Shown: positions 26,458 to 36,387 of the stretch, in pieces | Position numbering within the stretch: the stretch's first letter is position 1 | How the letters are laid out: each line of letters opens with the position of its first letter | Origin: Flavobacteriaceae bacterium GF1 | Lineage (GTDB): Bacteria > Bacteroidota > Bacteroidia > Flavobacteriales > Flavobacteriaceae | Length of the DNA: 64,000 nt | NCBI GenBank assembly: GCA_009797885.1 | Contig: WNKP01000011.1 | Coordinates: forward strand, 88,004-152,003 | Direction of reading: 5' to 3' | The notes under the pieces: generated by a model | The model's database searches: none | The model's input: only the letters and a program-made list of their open reading frames with translations | Told to the model about the DNA's origin: nothing | Translations under genes and position numbers: made by a program

Positions 26458-27237
26458 CTAGCTTAATTTATTATTGAGCTTGCTCAACTTAATTTGGGTC
26501 AGTACTTTTTTGGTGTACAACGGAAAATCGGCATTGATGATCCAGCCAAAATAACCCGGTTCATTTTCCAACACATCGTTTACCTTTTTGCCCTTATGTT
26601 TACCAAAAGTAAAAATGGGTTCCCCATCCTTGCCCTTGGCAATAAAACCGGCAAAGTCCAGGGATTGCTTTCTCGTAGTGAATTCCGAAAGCTTTTTTAC
26701 ATTGTTTTCCAACTCTGGATAGCGTTCCAATTGGGCCAAGAGCACTTCATAGGTGGCTTTTGTATCCGCCTCGGCACTATGGGCATCCTCCAGGTTTTTA
26801 CCGCAATAGAATTGATAGGCGGCCCCCAGGGTACGCTTTTCCATTTTATGGAAAATGGTTTGGATATCCACGGATACCATGTGTTTCATATCAAAATCCA
26901 CTTCGGCCCTTAGCATTTCTTCGGCCAATAAGGGAATATCAAATCGGTCTGAATTAAATCCGGCCAAATCACTGTCCCTTATCATCGCATAGATCTCCTT
27001 CGATAATTGTTTAAAGGTAGGTTCATTGGCCACCTTTTCGTTGGAAATACCATGCACGGCGACAACTTCGTCGGGTATTTCCATTTCCGGGTTCACCAAC
27101 CATGTTTTACTTTCCTTGTTTCCATTTGGAAAAACCTTTAAAATGGAGACCTCAACAATCCGGTCCTTGGCCACATTGGTGCCCGTGGTTTCCAGATCAA
27201 AAAAACATATGGGTTTTGTTAAGTTCAATTGCATCAT
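26458..27237 (-). CDS. DnaQ-like 3'-5' exonuclease with ExoX-type C-terminus
   Basis: A 259-residue DEDD exonuclease. ExoI is FDLETTG (about residues 13-19), ExoII lies in LAGFNSDRFDIPLL, and ExoIII in AHSAEADTKAT (the DEDDh His precedes the Asp). A separate C-terminal module (about 205-245, FTFGKHKGKKVNDVLENEPGY) resembles the C-terminal domain of exodeoxyribonuclease X, so a role in DNA repair is more likely than replicative proofreading. The start overlaps the stop of the upstream esterase gene by 4 bases. MM at the N-terminus leaves two start choices. Confidence 0.9.
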   Translation of the reverse strand: MMQLNLTKPICFFDLETTGTNVAKDRIVEVSILKVFPNGNKESKTWLVNPEMEIPDEVVAVHGISNEKVANEPTFKQLSKEIYAMIRDSDLAGFNSDRFDIPLLAEEMLRAEVDFDMKHMVSVDIQTIFHKMEKRTLGAAYQFYCGKNLEDAHSAEADTKATYEVLLAQLERYPELENNVKKLSEFTTRKQSLDFAGFIAKGKDGEPIFTFGKHKGKKVNDVLENEPGYFGWIINADFPLYTKKVLTQIKLSKLNNKLS

Positions 27238-28016
27238 CTCAATCTTGGTTTAGAAAATAACCAGGGCAACAAATCAGGTTCTTTTAGGGCATAGTCCCAA
27301 CTGTTGTGTTTTACCGCAAGATATAAGGAATAGTTCACCCTTGCCCTTTTTGCCTCTAAGGCCTCCACCATTTGGGTGGAATATTCCGGTGGTACCACAT
27401 CGTCCGCCCCACCATGAAAGACCCACCAGTCCGCCCGTGTGAGCCTTCTTGCAATCCTTGGGTTGGCCCCTCCGCAAATTGGAAAAGCCGCGGAAAACAG
27501 CCCCGGGTTCCTATTGACCAACTCAAAAGTTCCAAATCCGCCCATGGAGAGCCCTCCTACATACAGTTGTTTTCTATGGATCGCGTAGGTTTCCCTCAGC
27601 TCCTTTATCAAGCCTTCCAATAGTAACATGTCTTGGGTGGGCGGAGCTTTTTCGTAGAAACTGAACGTTCTGTTTCCCCATTCACCACTCACGTCAATTT
27701 TGACCCATGTACTCTTTTTGGCACATTGAGGGAAAACTACAATAGCCGGATATTGCTCCCTTATGGAGTCCCTGAGAAATAACTCCCCGCCATGGGTAAG
27801 CTGTTTTTCATTGTCGTTCCCCCGTTCCCCGGAGCCGTGCAAAAACAAGATCAGGGGATATTTTTTTGAAGCATCAAAGTTTTTGGGCAGTAAAATACGG
27901 TAGGGCAAAACACCACTTCCCTGGGTAAACAATTTCTTTTCGTAAGCTGAAAAATCCTGTGCACAAATTGAAGTGCCCATTAAAAGTAAAAATAGGATAT
28001 ATCCAATACGAAACAT
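27234..28016 (-). CDS. Exported alpha/beta hydrolase, esterase/PHB-depolymerase-like
   Basis: A 260-residue secreted hydrolase with a signal peptide (cleavage near ICAQ, about residue 19). The fold signature is YPLILFLHGSGERGNDNEKQ for the oxyanion region and GGLSMGGFGTFELV for the nucleophile elbow, with Ser about residue 154; an acidic residue follows in GGADDVVPPE and the His near AVKHNSWD. This pattern fits a prolyl oligopeptidase-like/dienelactone-type or feruloyl/acetyl esterase. It overlaps the exonuclease start. Confidence 0.88.
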   Translation of the reverse strand: MFRIGYILFLLLMGTSICAQDFSAYEKKLFTQGSGVLPYRILLPKNFDASKKYPLILFLHGSGERGNDNEKQLTHGGELFLRDSIREQYPAIVVFPQCAKKSTWVKIDVSGEWGNRTFSFYEKAPPTQDMLLLEGLIKELRETYAIHRKQLYVGGLSMGGFGTFELVNRNPGLFSAAFPICGGANPRIARRLTRADWWVFHGGADDVVPPEYSTQMVEALEAKRARVNYSLYLAVKHNSWDYALKEPDLLPWLFSKPRLR

Positions 28017-28077
28017 CTTGTCGGGTTTTGTTTACCGAAAATAGGGATACTGAAATGAAAAATCGTTATTTGGAAGG

Positions 28078-29442
28078 TTAGATTTGCCGGTTTAGGTCCC
28101 AAGCCTCCAAATAATCGGCCACGGTCTTCACAAACATTCCCCCCAATGCTCCATTGACCACCCGGTGATCATAACTATGGGAGAGGAACATTTTGTGGCG
28201 GATACCTATAAAGTCTCCTTCCGGGGTCTCAATTACCGAGGGTATTTTTCGGATGGCGCCCAATGCCAAAATCCCAACCTGGGGTTGGTTAATGATTGGG
28301 GTTCCGAAGACACTCCCGAAAGTTCCCACATTGGTTACCGTGTACGTCCCGTCCTTGATTTCATCCGGTTTCAATGCATTGTTTCGGGCCCTGTTTGCCA
28401 AATCATTGACTGTTTTGGCCATACCTACCAAATTCAATTGGTCTGCATTTTTAATTACCGGAACGATGAGATTACCATCGGGTAAGGCCGCAGCCATACC
28501 CAGATTAATGTTTTTCTTTTTAATGACTTTATCCCCATCCAATGATATGTTGATCATAGGGAATTTCTTTATGGCAACCGCAACCGCTTCCATAAAAATT
28601 GGGGTAAAGGTCAGTTTCTCGCCTTCACGCTGTTCAAAATCCTTTTTGATCTTATTACGCCAATGCACCACATTGGTCACATCCACTTCAACAAAACTCT
28701 GCACATGGGCAGAAGTGGACACACTATCCACCATATGTTGGGCAATCAGTTTACCCATGCGGGTCAACGGAATGATTTCATCCCCATCCTTTACTTCCAC
28801 CGTACTGACCTTAGGTTGTGGTTTTTCCACTTTCGGTACTTCCGTAGGGATGTCCATAGCTTTGGGAGATGGGGGGGGCATGCTTTCCACTTTTGGGGCA
28901 ACAACGACCTTTTCCCCCCTGTTCTCGATAAAGGCCAGGATATCATTTTTCGTCACCCTTCCCTCTTTTCCCGTCCCGTGGACGGTATCGAGCTCGGCCA
29001 TGGAAATACCTTCCTGTTTTGCAATATTCTTGACCAAAGGGGAATAGAAGCGTTCGGTATTGCCCATATCCTGTACGGGACCGGTGACCGTTTCCCTTAC
29101 GGCCTTGATTTCATTTTCCAACTGTACAACGGGTTCCTCAACTTCAGATATCACTTCCGGAACCGGTTCGGCTTCCTGTATTGTGGCCCCATTGGCTCTA
29201 CCTTCCATCTCAATAACGGCAACCACCTCACCTACTTTGATCACATCGTCCACCTCAAATCGTTTTTCCAAGAGCTTTCCTTCCACTTCACTAGGTACTT
29301 CAGAATCCACTTTGTCCGTAGCAATTTCAAAGACGGCTTCATCCATTTCAATGGTGTCACCCACTTCCTTTAACCATGTGGTCAACGTAGCTTCGGCAAC
29401 ACTCTCTCCCATCTGCGGCAATTTCAATTCAAATTTTGACAT
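28078..29442 (-). CDS. Dihydrolipoamide acyltransferase, 2-oxo acid dehydrogenase E2
   Basis: A 454-residue E2 chain: one lipoyl domain (lipoyl lysine in FEIATDKVDSEVPS, about Lys47), a long linker, a peripheral subunit-binding domain (about 130-170, FYSPLVKNIAKQEGI), a proline-rich linker and the CAT acyltransferase domain (about 225-454). The lipoyl motif is the one common in flavobacterial branched-chain or general 2-oxo acid dehydrogenases. The active-site motif reads DHRVVNG, with Asn where most E2 chains have Asp. No E1 or E3 gene is adjacent. A TATTTTTG box (minus strand, 29480-29487) precedes the gene. Confidence 0.93.
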   Translation of the reverse strand: MSKFELKLPQMGESVAEATLTTWLKEVGDTIEMDEAVFEIATDKVDSEVPSEVEGKLLEKRFEVDDVIKVGEVVAVIEMEGRANGATIQEAEPVPEVISEVEEPVVQLENEIKAVRETVTGPVQDMGNTERFYSPLVKNIAKQEGISMAELDTVHGTGKEGRVTKNDILAFIENRGEKVVVAPKVESMPPPSPKAMDIPTEVPKVEKPQPKVSTVEVKDGDEIIPLTRMGKLIAQHMVDSVSTSAHVQSFVEVDVTNVVHWRNKIKKDFEQREGEKLTFTPIFMEAVAVAIKKFPMINISLDGDKVIKKKNINLGMAAALPDGNLIVPVIKNADQLNLVGMAKTVNDLANRARNNALKPDEIKDGTYTVTNVGTFGSVFGTPIINQPQVGILALGAIRKIPSVIETPEGDFIGIRHKMFLSHSYDHRVVNGALGGMFVKTVADYLEAWDLNRQI

Positions 29443-29532
29443 ATTCTTAACTCAGGTGGCTTTTAACACAAATATTTTGCAAAAATAACAAAAAAAAGCT
29501 CGAATTATTGTTTTAATCGTACTTAAAAATCA

Positions 29533-30153
29533 TTATGATGCCTTAATGGAATTCTCAAAAGGCACGCGATTTAGGATACTTCTTCCCAAGGTTACTTCAT
29601 CTGCATATTCCAATTCGTCCCCTACGGAAATTCCCCTTGCAATAGTGGAAGTGGCCACATCCAGTCCTTCCAACTGCTTATAAATGTAAAAATTAGTGGT
29701 GTCCCCTTCCATAGTGCTGCTCAAGGCAAATATGAGTTCCTTGACCTCTCCCGTTTTTACCCTATTCACCAAAGGCACAATATTCAAATCCTGTGGACCA
29801 ACTCCTTCTATGGGAGAGATTTTACCTCCTAAAACATGATATAGCCCTTGAAATTGTGCCGTATTCTCTATGGCCATAACATCCCGGATGTCCTCCACCA
29901 CACAAATAACACTTTTATCCCGCTTGGGATTGGAACAGATTTCACAAATCTCAGTATCCGAAATATTGTAACAACTGCGGCAATAGTTGACCTCTTCCCT
30001 TAGCTTGGATAGTGACGCCGCCAGGTGTTGGGTCCGTTCATTTGGTTGTTTGAGCAGATGCAATACCAAACGCAATGCGGTACGCTTCCCAATACCCGGT
30101 AATTGGGACATCTCATACACCGCATTTTCCAATAGTTTAGAAGAGAATTCCAT
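29533..30153 (-). CDS. recR: Recombination protein RecR
   Basis: A 206-residue RecR, the DNA-clamp partner of RecO/RecF in gap repair. It shows the helix-hairpin-helix [17 protein letters not shown], the four-cysteine zinc finger ([16 protein letters not shown], cysteines about 58-73), and the Toprim domain ([15 protein letters not shown], then the C-terminal [20 protein letters not shown]). A TAATTTTG box (minus strand, 30159-30166) lies only 5 bases before the ATG, implying a very short leader. Confidence 0.97.
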   Translation of the reverse strand: MEFSSKLLENAVYEMSQLPGIGKRTALRLVLHLLKQPNERTQHLAASLSKLREEVNYCRSCYNISDTEICEICSNPKRDKSVICVVEDIRDVMAIENTAQFQGLYHVLGGKISPIEGVGPQDLNIVPLVNRVKTGEVKELIFALSSTMEGDTTNFYIYKQLEGLDVATSTIARGISVGDELEYADEVTLGRSILNRVPFENSIKAS

Positions 30154-30298
30154 GGGGGCAAAATTAAGGATTTATACCACAAGAAAGGGTATATATAAGG
30201 TTTGCACTGGAATGGAAAGGTAATTCCACAAACAGTTCTTGAACATATGCCGACCTATACCAACTGCTTTTCATTAATTTGCAGACCAAACCAAACAT

Positions 30299-31765
30299 AT
30301 GTCCGCCTTTCAGATACTTTTGCTTGTTGGAGCCTATTTTCTTGTCCTATTGCTCATATCCTACTTTACGGGACGGAACGACTCCAACACTGATTTCTTT
30401 AAAGCGGGACGGCAATCCCCCTGGTATTTGGTGGCCTTTGGAATGGTTGGGGCATCGCTCTCCGGAGTTACCTTTATTTCCGTACCCGGTTGGGTGGAAA
30501 CGTCCCAATTCAGTTATATGCAGGTGGTATTGGGTTACCTCGTAGGATATTTTGTAGTTGCATTTGTATTGTTGCCCATCTACTATAGGCTGAACCTGAC
30601 ATCCATTTACGAATACTTAAAAGGACGGTTTGGACCTACCAGTCATAAGACCGGGGCTTTTTTCTTTTTTATTTCCAGGGTCCTTGGTGCCGCTTTTCGG
30701 TTGTTCCTGGTTGCAATAGTACTCCAACAGTTTGTTTTTGATGATTTTGGAATACCGTTTGAAATTACCGTGGTCATTTCCATTCTATTGATTTGGATCT
30801 ATACCAACAAAGGTGGTATTAAGACCATCGTGTGGACCGATACCCTACAGACCGCTTTTATGATTTTGGCGGTGATTTTGTCAATTATTTTCATCAACAG
30901 GGAATTGGACTGGAGTTTTGGGGAATTCCTGGCCTCCAACGAACTCAAAACCTACAGCAGATTTTTGTTTATCGATGATTTTCTTGCCCGCAACCATTTT
31001 ATCAAGTCTTTTATCGGGGGAATGTTCGTCACTATTTGCATGACGGGCCTTGATCAGGATATGATGCAAAAAAACCTGACCTGCAAGAACCTTAAGGAAG
31101 CGCAAAAAAATATGATCTCCTTTAGTTTTGTGCTTGTTGGGGTCACTTTTCTGTTTATGCTTTTGGGAGCGCTCCTGTTCATCTATGCCAACAAAAATGC
31201 CATTGGCATCCCTTTAATGGACGGCTCTCCAAAAACCGACCTGCTCTTTCCTGAAATTGCCCTGAACAGTGGATTGGGACTCACCTTATCCATAACCTTC
31301 ATGCTGGGATTGATAGCTGCTGCCTACAGCAGTGCGGACAGCGCCCTGACTTCGTTGACCACCTCTTTTTGTGTGGATTTCATAAAAATGGATGACAAAA
31401 CCGAAGCGGAGCAAAAACGCATCCGCAAGCGAACCCATATTTGGATGAGTTTGGCCCTGGTCATTGTCATCGTTGCCTTTAAATACATTTTAAGCAGTAA
31501 TGTGATAGATAGCCTATTGACCGTTGCCGGGTATACCTACGGTCCGTTATTGGGGCTGTTTGCGTTTGGTATTTTCACCAAACATCAAATTAGGGACAAG
31601 TATGTTTGGGTCGTAGCGTTGCTGTCCGTTGTCATCATCTCCATTCTGGGAAGTCTGGAACCTGAATATCTTGGAGGCTATGAATTAGGATATGAATTAT
31701 TGCCCCTAAATGGGATATTCACTTTTTTGGGATTATGGTTGATACGAAAAGAAAAACAACAGTAG
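30299..31765 (+). CDS. Sodium:solute symporter (SSS family)
   Basis: A 488-residue polytopic permease of the sodium:solute symporter family, with about 13 hydrophobic segments. Recognisable blocks are [27 protein letters not shown] near residues 26-52 (written in part), [21 protein letters not shown] near 344, and the expected TM1 motif. The substrate (sugar, amino acid, carboxylate or sialic-acid-like) cannot be told. It is monocistronic and divergent from recR. Confidence 0.92.
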   Translation: MSAFQILLLVGAYFLVLLLISYFTGRNDSNTDFFKAGRQSPWYLVAFGMVGASLSGVTFISVPGWVETSQFSYMQVVLGYLVGYFVVAFVLLPIYYRLNLTSIYEYLKGRFGPTSHKTGAFFFFISRVLGAAFRLFLVAIVLQQFVFDDFGIPFEITVVISILLIWIYTNKGGIKTIVWTDTLQTAFMILAVILSIIFINRELDWSFGEFLASNELKTYSRFLFIDDFLARNHFIKSFIGGMFVTICMTGLDQDMMQKNLTCKNLKEAQKNMISFSFVLVGVTFLFMLLGALLFIYANKNAIGIPLMDGSPKTDLLFPEIALNSGLGLTLSITFMLGLIAAAYSSADSALTSLTTSFCVDFIKMDDKTEAEQKRIRKRTHIWMSLALVIVIVAFKYILSSNVIDSLLTVAGYTYGPLLGLFAFGIFTKHQIRDKYVWVVALLSVVIISILGSLEPEYLGGYELGYELLPLNGIFTFLGLWLIRKEKQQ

Positions 31766-31819
31766 CCCATTGACCCAAGTTGGGCGAATGCTGAATCCTC
31801 ACCATGTTAAAATTGTATA

Positions 31820-31960
31820 TTAAAAGTGGCCCTGCAAATTGACAATCAAACCAAATTGGTCCCAATAAGCTTTGACCACGCGACAGAAATCCATAAAAAC
31901 TTTTCTGTTGACATCATCGAATTCCTGCCCATGGAGAACCTCTCGAAAAAAATAGAACAT
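31820..31960 (-). CDS. Possible small ORF after the CoA-binding protein gene
   Basis: A 46-codon frame beginning at an ATG at 31960, just downstream of the preceding stop, could encode a small aromatic-rich protein (MFYFFREVLHGQEF at the start, ending VNLQGHF). No family is recognised. The position in the leftward transcript is compatible with translation, but the length gives little support. Confidence 0.25.
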   Translation of the reverse strand: MFYFFREVLHGQEFDDVNRKVFMDFCRVVKAYWDQFGLIVNLQGHF

Positions 31961-31973
31961 ACCAGAGCGTTCA

Positions 31974-32339
31974 TTACCCTTTGTATTGACCCGTAGCCAA
32001 TAGTACAAGGGTGCAGGCCACTTCCACTTTAATAGTATTCCTTTTGAGCAATTGGTAGAACTCTGGATTCTCCGTCCCGGGGTTAAAAATCACCTTATTG
32101 GGCTGTAGGCCTAGGATGTCCTCATAATATCCCCTTTGCCGTTCAGGGTTCAAATACAACGTTACAATGTCAATTTTTGGTAATTCATCCAAATTGGTTT
32201 TAATTTGCACGTCGCTTACAAAACCAGACTTCAGCCCAAAGGCGAATGTGTTTTCCCCATTCTCCCGGAGACGCTGAACGGCAAGGAAACTGTATCTGTT
32301 TGGTTTTAAGGAGGCTCCAAAAACTAGGGTATTTTGCAT
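31974..32339 (-). CDS. CoA-binding protein (YccU/Rossmann type)
   Basis: A 121-residue Rossmann-fold CoA-binding protein: TLVFGASLKPNRYSFLAVQRL at the N-terminus carries the nucleotide-binding loop, and NKVIFNPGTENPE and VEVACTLVLL are the usual later strands. The CoA-binding domain is related to that of succinyl-CoA synthetase. The precise role is unknown. It starts divergently from the orphan plus-strand terminator region. Confidence 0.88.
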   Translation of the reverse strand: MQNTLVFGASLKPNRYSFLAVQRLRENGENTFAFGLKSGFVSDVQIKTNLDELPKIDIVTLYLNPERQRGYYEDILGLQPNKVIFNPGTENPEFYQLLKRNTIKVEVACTLVLLATGQYKG

Positions 32340-32489
32340 GTGTTAAATTGTGTGTTAAACTATCCTAAAAGTCGTAACGATTAAGAAAAAATAACGTCTC
32401 TTTACAAAGGTCGCAAAAGTTTAATCATTGGTAAGACTGTATTTTTTTATAGTTAATGGTTAGTGTTTAGTATAGCTTATCAATGCAAT

Positions 32490-32522
32490 AACCCTGGCAG
32501 CTTTGCCAGGGTTTCTTTTTAT
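32490..32522 (+). terminator. Plus-strand terminator with no gene upstream
   Basis: AACCCTGGCA (32490-32499), loop GCTT, TGCCAGGGTT (32504-32513), then TCTTTTTA. It is a strong rho-independent terminator in the plus direction; the minus direction lacks a proper T-run. No plus-strand gene lies between it and the start of the leftward CoA-binding gene. Confidence 0.75.
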
Positions 32523-32591
32523 TCTCCATTGATAATGTAACATGCCATCCTTTTTGTCGTCTAGTACTATAAAGCTAGTTACCTAGTCCAA

Positions 32592-32644
32592 CAAAAAAAG
32601 ACCACTTGGGTGAATATTGGTTGGTTAATTCTTACCAAGTGGTC
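32592..32644 (-). terminator. Terminator of fabH
   Basis: GACCACTTGG (32600-32609) pairs with CCAAGTGGTC (32635-32644), a 10-bp stem with a 25-base loop. On the minus strand it is followed by seven T (32593-32599), about 45 bases after the fabH stop. Confidence 0.75.
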
Positions 32645-32687
32645 CATGGCCCTGGCCTTTATTTCCATAAAGTGTCAGGGTTTTTCT

Positions 32688-33695
32688 TTACCAGCGGATG
32701 ATGACACTGCCCCAGGTAAAACCACTCCCAAAAGCCGCCAACACAACTACATCCCCTTCTTTTACCTTTCCTTTTTCCCATGCTTCGGTCAAGGCAATGG
32801 GTATGGAAGCTGCCGTTGTATTTCCGTAACTCACAATGTTATTGTAAATCTGGTCATCCGCTAGGCCAAATTTCTTCTGTACAAACTGGGAAATCCTGAG
32901 GTTGGCTTGATGCGGGATCAACAGGGCGATATCTTCCGGGGAAAGCTTGTTTTTTTGTAGCCCTTCCATAATCACCTCGCTAAACCTGACAACAGCATTT
33001 TTAAACACAAATTGCCCATTCATATACGGAAAATAAGATTCATCATTAGGGTCTTCATCCCTCAAAATATCGGTCACCCACCTTTTGCCCATGCCAGGGG
33101 CAATTACCGTAAGTTCCTCTGCATGCCTCCCTTCAGAATGCAAATGGGACGAAAGGATTCCCTTGGAAGCATCCTCTTCCCTACTAATGACCGCGGCCCC
33201 TGCACCATCCCCAAAAATTACGGAAACGGCACGACCCCGTGTGGTCATGTCCAATCCCCGGGAGTGCACCTCAGATCCTATGACCAATACATTTTTGTAC
33301 ATCCCACTCTTTACATATTGATCGGCAACAGATACCCCATATACAAATCCGGAACATTGGTTCCTTACATCCAGGGCACCAACCGTGTCCATTTCCAAAT
33401 CCCTTTGCACCAATACGCCCGGACCAGGAAAATAATAGTCGGGGCTTAATGTGGCAAAAATGATAAAATCGATATCGCTTTTGTCAAGTCCTGCTCGCTC
33501 AATTGCAATCTTGGCAGCCTTGACACCCATGGAAGTAGTCGTCTCCGAAGGGTCATTTACATGCCTTCTCTCCTTGATTCCCGTTCGCTCCTGTATCCAT
33601 TCATCAGTTGTGTCCATTACCTTGGAAAGATCATCATTGGTCACCACATGGTCAGGAACATAATATCCCAGTCCGGTTATTTTAGAATTATACAT
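32688..33695 (-). CDS. fabH: 3-oxoacyl-ACP synthase III (KAS III)
   Basis: A 335-residue KAS III that condenses acetyl-CoA (or a branched starter) with malonyl-ACP to start fatty acid synthesis. From the ATG at 33695 the active-site Cys114 lies in RNQCSGF; the His is in IPHQANLRI and the Asn in GNTTAASIP. The 38 residues encoded upstream of this start are unlike KAS III and are rejected. It stands alone; the usual plsX/rpmF neighbours are absent, so it may be a second, specialised KAS III copy. Confidence 0.95.
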   Translation of the reverse strand: MYNSKITGLGYYVPDHVVTNDDLSKVMDTTDEWIQERTGIKERRHVNDPSETTTSMGVKAAKIAIERAGLDKSDIDFIIFATLSPDYYFPGPGVLVQRDLEMDTVGALDVRNQCSGFVYGVSVADQYVKSGMYKNVLVIGSEVHSRGLDMTTRGRAVSVIFGDGAGAAVISREEDASKGILSSHLHSEGRHAEELTVIAPGMGKRWVTDILRDEDPNDESYFPYMNGQFVFKNAVVRFSEVIMEGLQKNKLSPEDIALLIPHQANLRISQFVQKKFGLADDQIYNNIVSYGNTTAASIPIALTEAWEKGKVKEGDVVVLAAFGSGFTWGSVIIRW

Positions 33696-33936
33696 AATTG
33701 CGTGAATTTTGTGCCAACTGGTCCCATTTAACCGTGTAGCATTGCGGGGTAAATTAACCAATAATCTTTGCAGATTGGTAAAAATTTTCAAAAAACAATT
33801 CCTGCACATCCCAAATTAAGTGGTCAATCCTCTTGGGCGATGCCTTGGAGACTTCCCTCAAAACAGACAGAAAATGAATGATTTATTGTATTTTTAAAGC
33901 AGTACAAATCACCCATAACACGCTAAAAATACTGAC

Positions 33937-36384
33937 ATGAAAAAAATTGGGCTAATTCTTCTTTTATTGATAGGCACAATAGGCCTAGCGCAAGAAAAAC
34001 TTACCTACCAAAAACCCTCCAAGGAAATACTGGAACTTGTTGATGCCCCCCTTGCTCCCCGGGTTCTACTAACGGACGACGGCAAATACATGGTTTTGCT
34101 GTATCGAAATTACTACAAGAGCATTGCGGAACTATCCGAGACCGAACTTCGGTTGGCTGGATTACGAATAAATCCCAAAACCAATATTGGCAGTCGCACC
34201 AATTATTACAACAACATTAAAATCAAGGAAGTTGGCAGCTCGGAGGCCATTCAAGTGGCGAATATGCCCAATAATCCCAGATTGGCAAATTTTAACTGGT
34301 CACCGGACCAGTCCATGATTGCAGTAACCAACACCACTCCTGCCGGTGTTGAGCTATGGGTACTGGATTTGAAAAAAGCGCAAGTCACCAAATTGACCGA
34401 TGCCAATGTAAATGCCAATATGAGGGACGTTATCAATTGGTTCAAGGATGGGAAATCCATTTTAGTGAAAATGTTACCAAACAACCGTAAGGACCTGATC
34501 AACGTTGCTGAGGCCGTTCCCAATGGACCGACCATTTCCTCAAATGATGGAAAAAAGGCACAAAACAGAACATACCAAGACCTGTTGAAAAACCCAAATG
34601 ATGAGTTCAATTTTGAACAATTGGCCAGATCGGAACTGTATAAAGTAGGTATTGATGGTTCCAAAGCGCAATGGAAAGAAGCTGCCATGTACAGTAGTAT
34701 CAGTTTTTCACCGGATGGTAACTACGTGATGGTAACCAATTTGGAGAAACCTTTTTCTTATTTGGTGCCCTATTATCGCTTTCCTTCATCCACAAAAATC
34801 CATGGGGCAGACGGAAGTCCGGTATCCACGGTTTTGGAAGTCCCCCTTATTGAGGACCTCCCAAAAGGTTTTATGGCAGTGCGCATGGGAATGCGCGAAT
34901 TGTCCTGGAGGGACGACAAACCAAGTACATTGATCTATGCCCAGGCACTTGATGAAGGAGACCCTGAAAAGGAGGCCGAATACAGGGATGAAGTCTTTCA
35001 ATTGGAAGCCCCATTTAATGGTAAAGGAAAAAGTTTGATCAAACTGAGGAACAGGTACTATCAAATCACCTGGGGAAACAAAAATATGGCCGTTGCTTAT
35101 GACTACTGGTGGAACAACAGGAACCTAAAAGGGTACCTTTTCAATCCATCGGATGCTTCCAAAGCGCCCCAAATTTTTGAAGATAGAAACTATCAAGATG
35201 TGTACAGTGATCCTGGAAGTTTTGTGACCAAAAGGACAAAATTTGGAACGGAAGTATTGGCAATGGATGGAAATAACACCTTTTTGTTGGGAGAAGGATT
35301 CACCAAAGAGGGCCAATTCCCCTTTGTGGACAAAATGAATATGTCCACAATGAAAAAAACCCGTTTGTATACTTCAAAAATAGAAGGTAAAAAGGAAAAC
35401 CTTGTGGATTACAATGCGGAAAAGGACCAGCTTTTGGTTCGAATTGAATCACCAAATGAATATCCAAATTATTATTACAAGAGTTTGATCAAAAGAAAAG
35501 GTGCCGAGCAATTGACCAATTTCGAAAACCCGTTCAAAAGCCTCCAGGATGTTCACAAAGAGGTAATTACCTACAAACGTGAGGATGGTTTGGAACTGAA
35601 TGGAACCTTATACCTGCCCTCAGGCTACAACATGGATTCCAAGGAAAAAATGCCTATGATCCTTTGGGCGTATCCAAGGGAATACAAAGACAAAAACAGC
35701 GCCTCACAAAACACCCAGAACCCCAACGAATTTACCTATCCGTTTTGGGGCTCACCACTGTATTGGGTCACCAAGGGATATGTTGTCTTGGATGATGCCG
35801 CTTTCCCAATTATAGGGGAAGGTGACGAGCAGCCCAACGATACCTTTAGAAATCAATTGGTGGACAATGCCAGGGCCGCAATAGACGCCGTTGATAAATT
35901 GGGCTATATTGACAGGACGCGGGTTGCCGTTGGAGGGCATAGTTATGGTGCATTTATGGTGGCCAATTTACTGTCCCACTCCGATCTGTTTGCCGCAGGA
36001 ATTGCCCGGAGTGGTGCCTACAACAGAACACTTACCCCCTTTGGATTCCAAAGTGAGGAACGCAATTACTGGGAAGCTCCCGAAGTGTACTATACCATGT
36101 CACCTTTTATGCACGCCGATAAGATGAAGACACCTCTACTTCTGATACATGGAGAGGCCGATAATAATTCAGGTACGTATCCCATGCAGAGTGAGCGTTA
36201 TTTTAATGCCTTAAAAGGTCTAGGTGCCACGGTTCGATTGGTAATGCTTCCGAAGGAAAGCCATGGATACCGAGCCAAAGAAAGCATTTTACATTTGCTT
36301 TGGGAACAGGACCAATGGCTGGAAAAGTATGTAAAGCAAAGGGGCATCCAACAGGAACTGCCAAAACCTATGGGCAAGGATTGA
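33937..36384 (+). CDS. Secreted S9-family prolyl oligopeptidase-type peptidase
   Basis: An 815-residue secreted serine peptidase with a signal peptide (cleavage near GLAQ, about residue 19), a beta-propeller-like N-terminal region and a C-terminal alpha/beta hydrolase. The triad is readable: Ser669 in GGHSYGAFM, Asp742 in GEADNNSG and His776 in KESHGY. The sequence resembles the flavobacterial glutamyl-endopeptidase-like S9 group. It probably digests exogenous or periplasmic peptides. It is convergent with the AarF gene, with 3 bases between. Confidence 0.93.
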   Translation: MKKIGLILLLLIGTIGLAQEKLTYQKPSKEILELVDAPLAPRVLLTDDGKYMVLLYRNYYKSIAELSETELRLAGLRINPKTNIGSRTNYYNNIKIKEVGSSEAIQVANMPNNPRLANFNWSPDQSMIAVTNTTPAGVELWVLDLKKAQVTKLTDANVNANMRDVINWFKDGKSILVKMLPNNRKDLINVAEAVPNGPTISSNDGKKAQNRTYQDLLKNPNDEFNFEQLARSELYKVGIDGSKAQWKEAAMYSSISFSPDGNYVMVTNLEKPFSYLVPYYRFPSSTKIHGADGSPVSTVLEVPLIEDLPKGFMAVRMGMRELSWRDDKPSTLIYAQALDEGDPEKEAEYRDEVFQLEAPFNGKGKSLIKLRNRYYQITWGNKNMAVAYDYWWNNRNLKGYLFNPSDASKAPQIFEDRNYQDVYSDPGSFVTKRTKFGTEVLAMDGNNTFLLGEGFTKEGQFPFVDKMNMSTMKKTRLYTSKIEGKKENLVDYNAEKDQLLVRIESPNEYPNYYYKSLIKRKGAEQLTNFENPFKSLQDVHKEVITYKREDGLELNGTLYLPSGYNMDSKEKMPMILWAYPREYKDKNSASQNTQNPNEFTYPFWGSPLYWVTKGYVVLDDAAFPIIGEGDEQPNDTFRNQLVDNARAAIDAVDKLGYIDRTRVAVGGHSYGAFMVANLLSHSDLFAAGIARSGAYNRTLTPFGFQSEERNYWEAPEVYYTMSPFMHADKMKTPLLLIHGEADNNSGTYPMQSERYFNALKGLGATVRLVMLPKESHGYRAKESILHLLWEQDQWLEKYVKQRGIQQELPKPMGKD

Positions 36385-36387
36385 CCA

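Larger units (their letters stand above)
32340..32687. other. 348-bp intergenic region with two terminators and no gene
   Basis: The region contains no ORF. It holds two perfect hairpins, listed separately, one ending a plus-strand transcript that has no coding gene upstream. Between 32340 and 32489 there is AT-rich DNA with no promoter that I can define. Confidence 0.5.

Noticed and set aside
28193..29047. Long plus-strand ORF (284 codons) opposite the E2 gene
   Set aside because: It is antisense to a well-supported E2 gene; its protein is rich in Ser/Thr/Leu without domains, as expected of a frame shadow.
33695..33809. N-terminal extension of fabH
   Set aside because: The extra 38 codons have no KAS III similarity; the ATG at 33695 gives the normal length and N-terminus.
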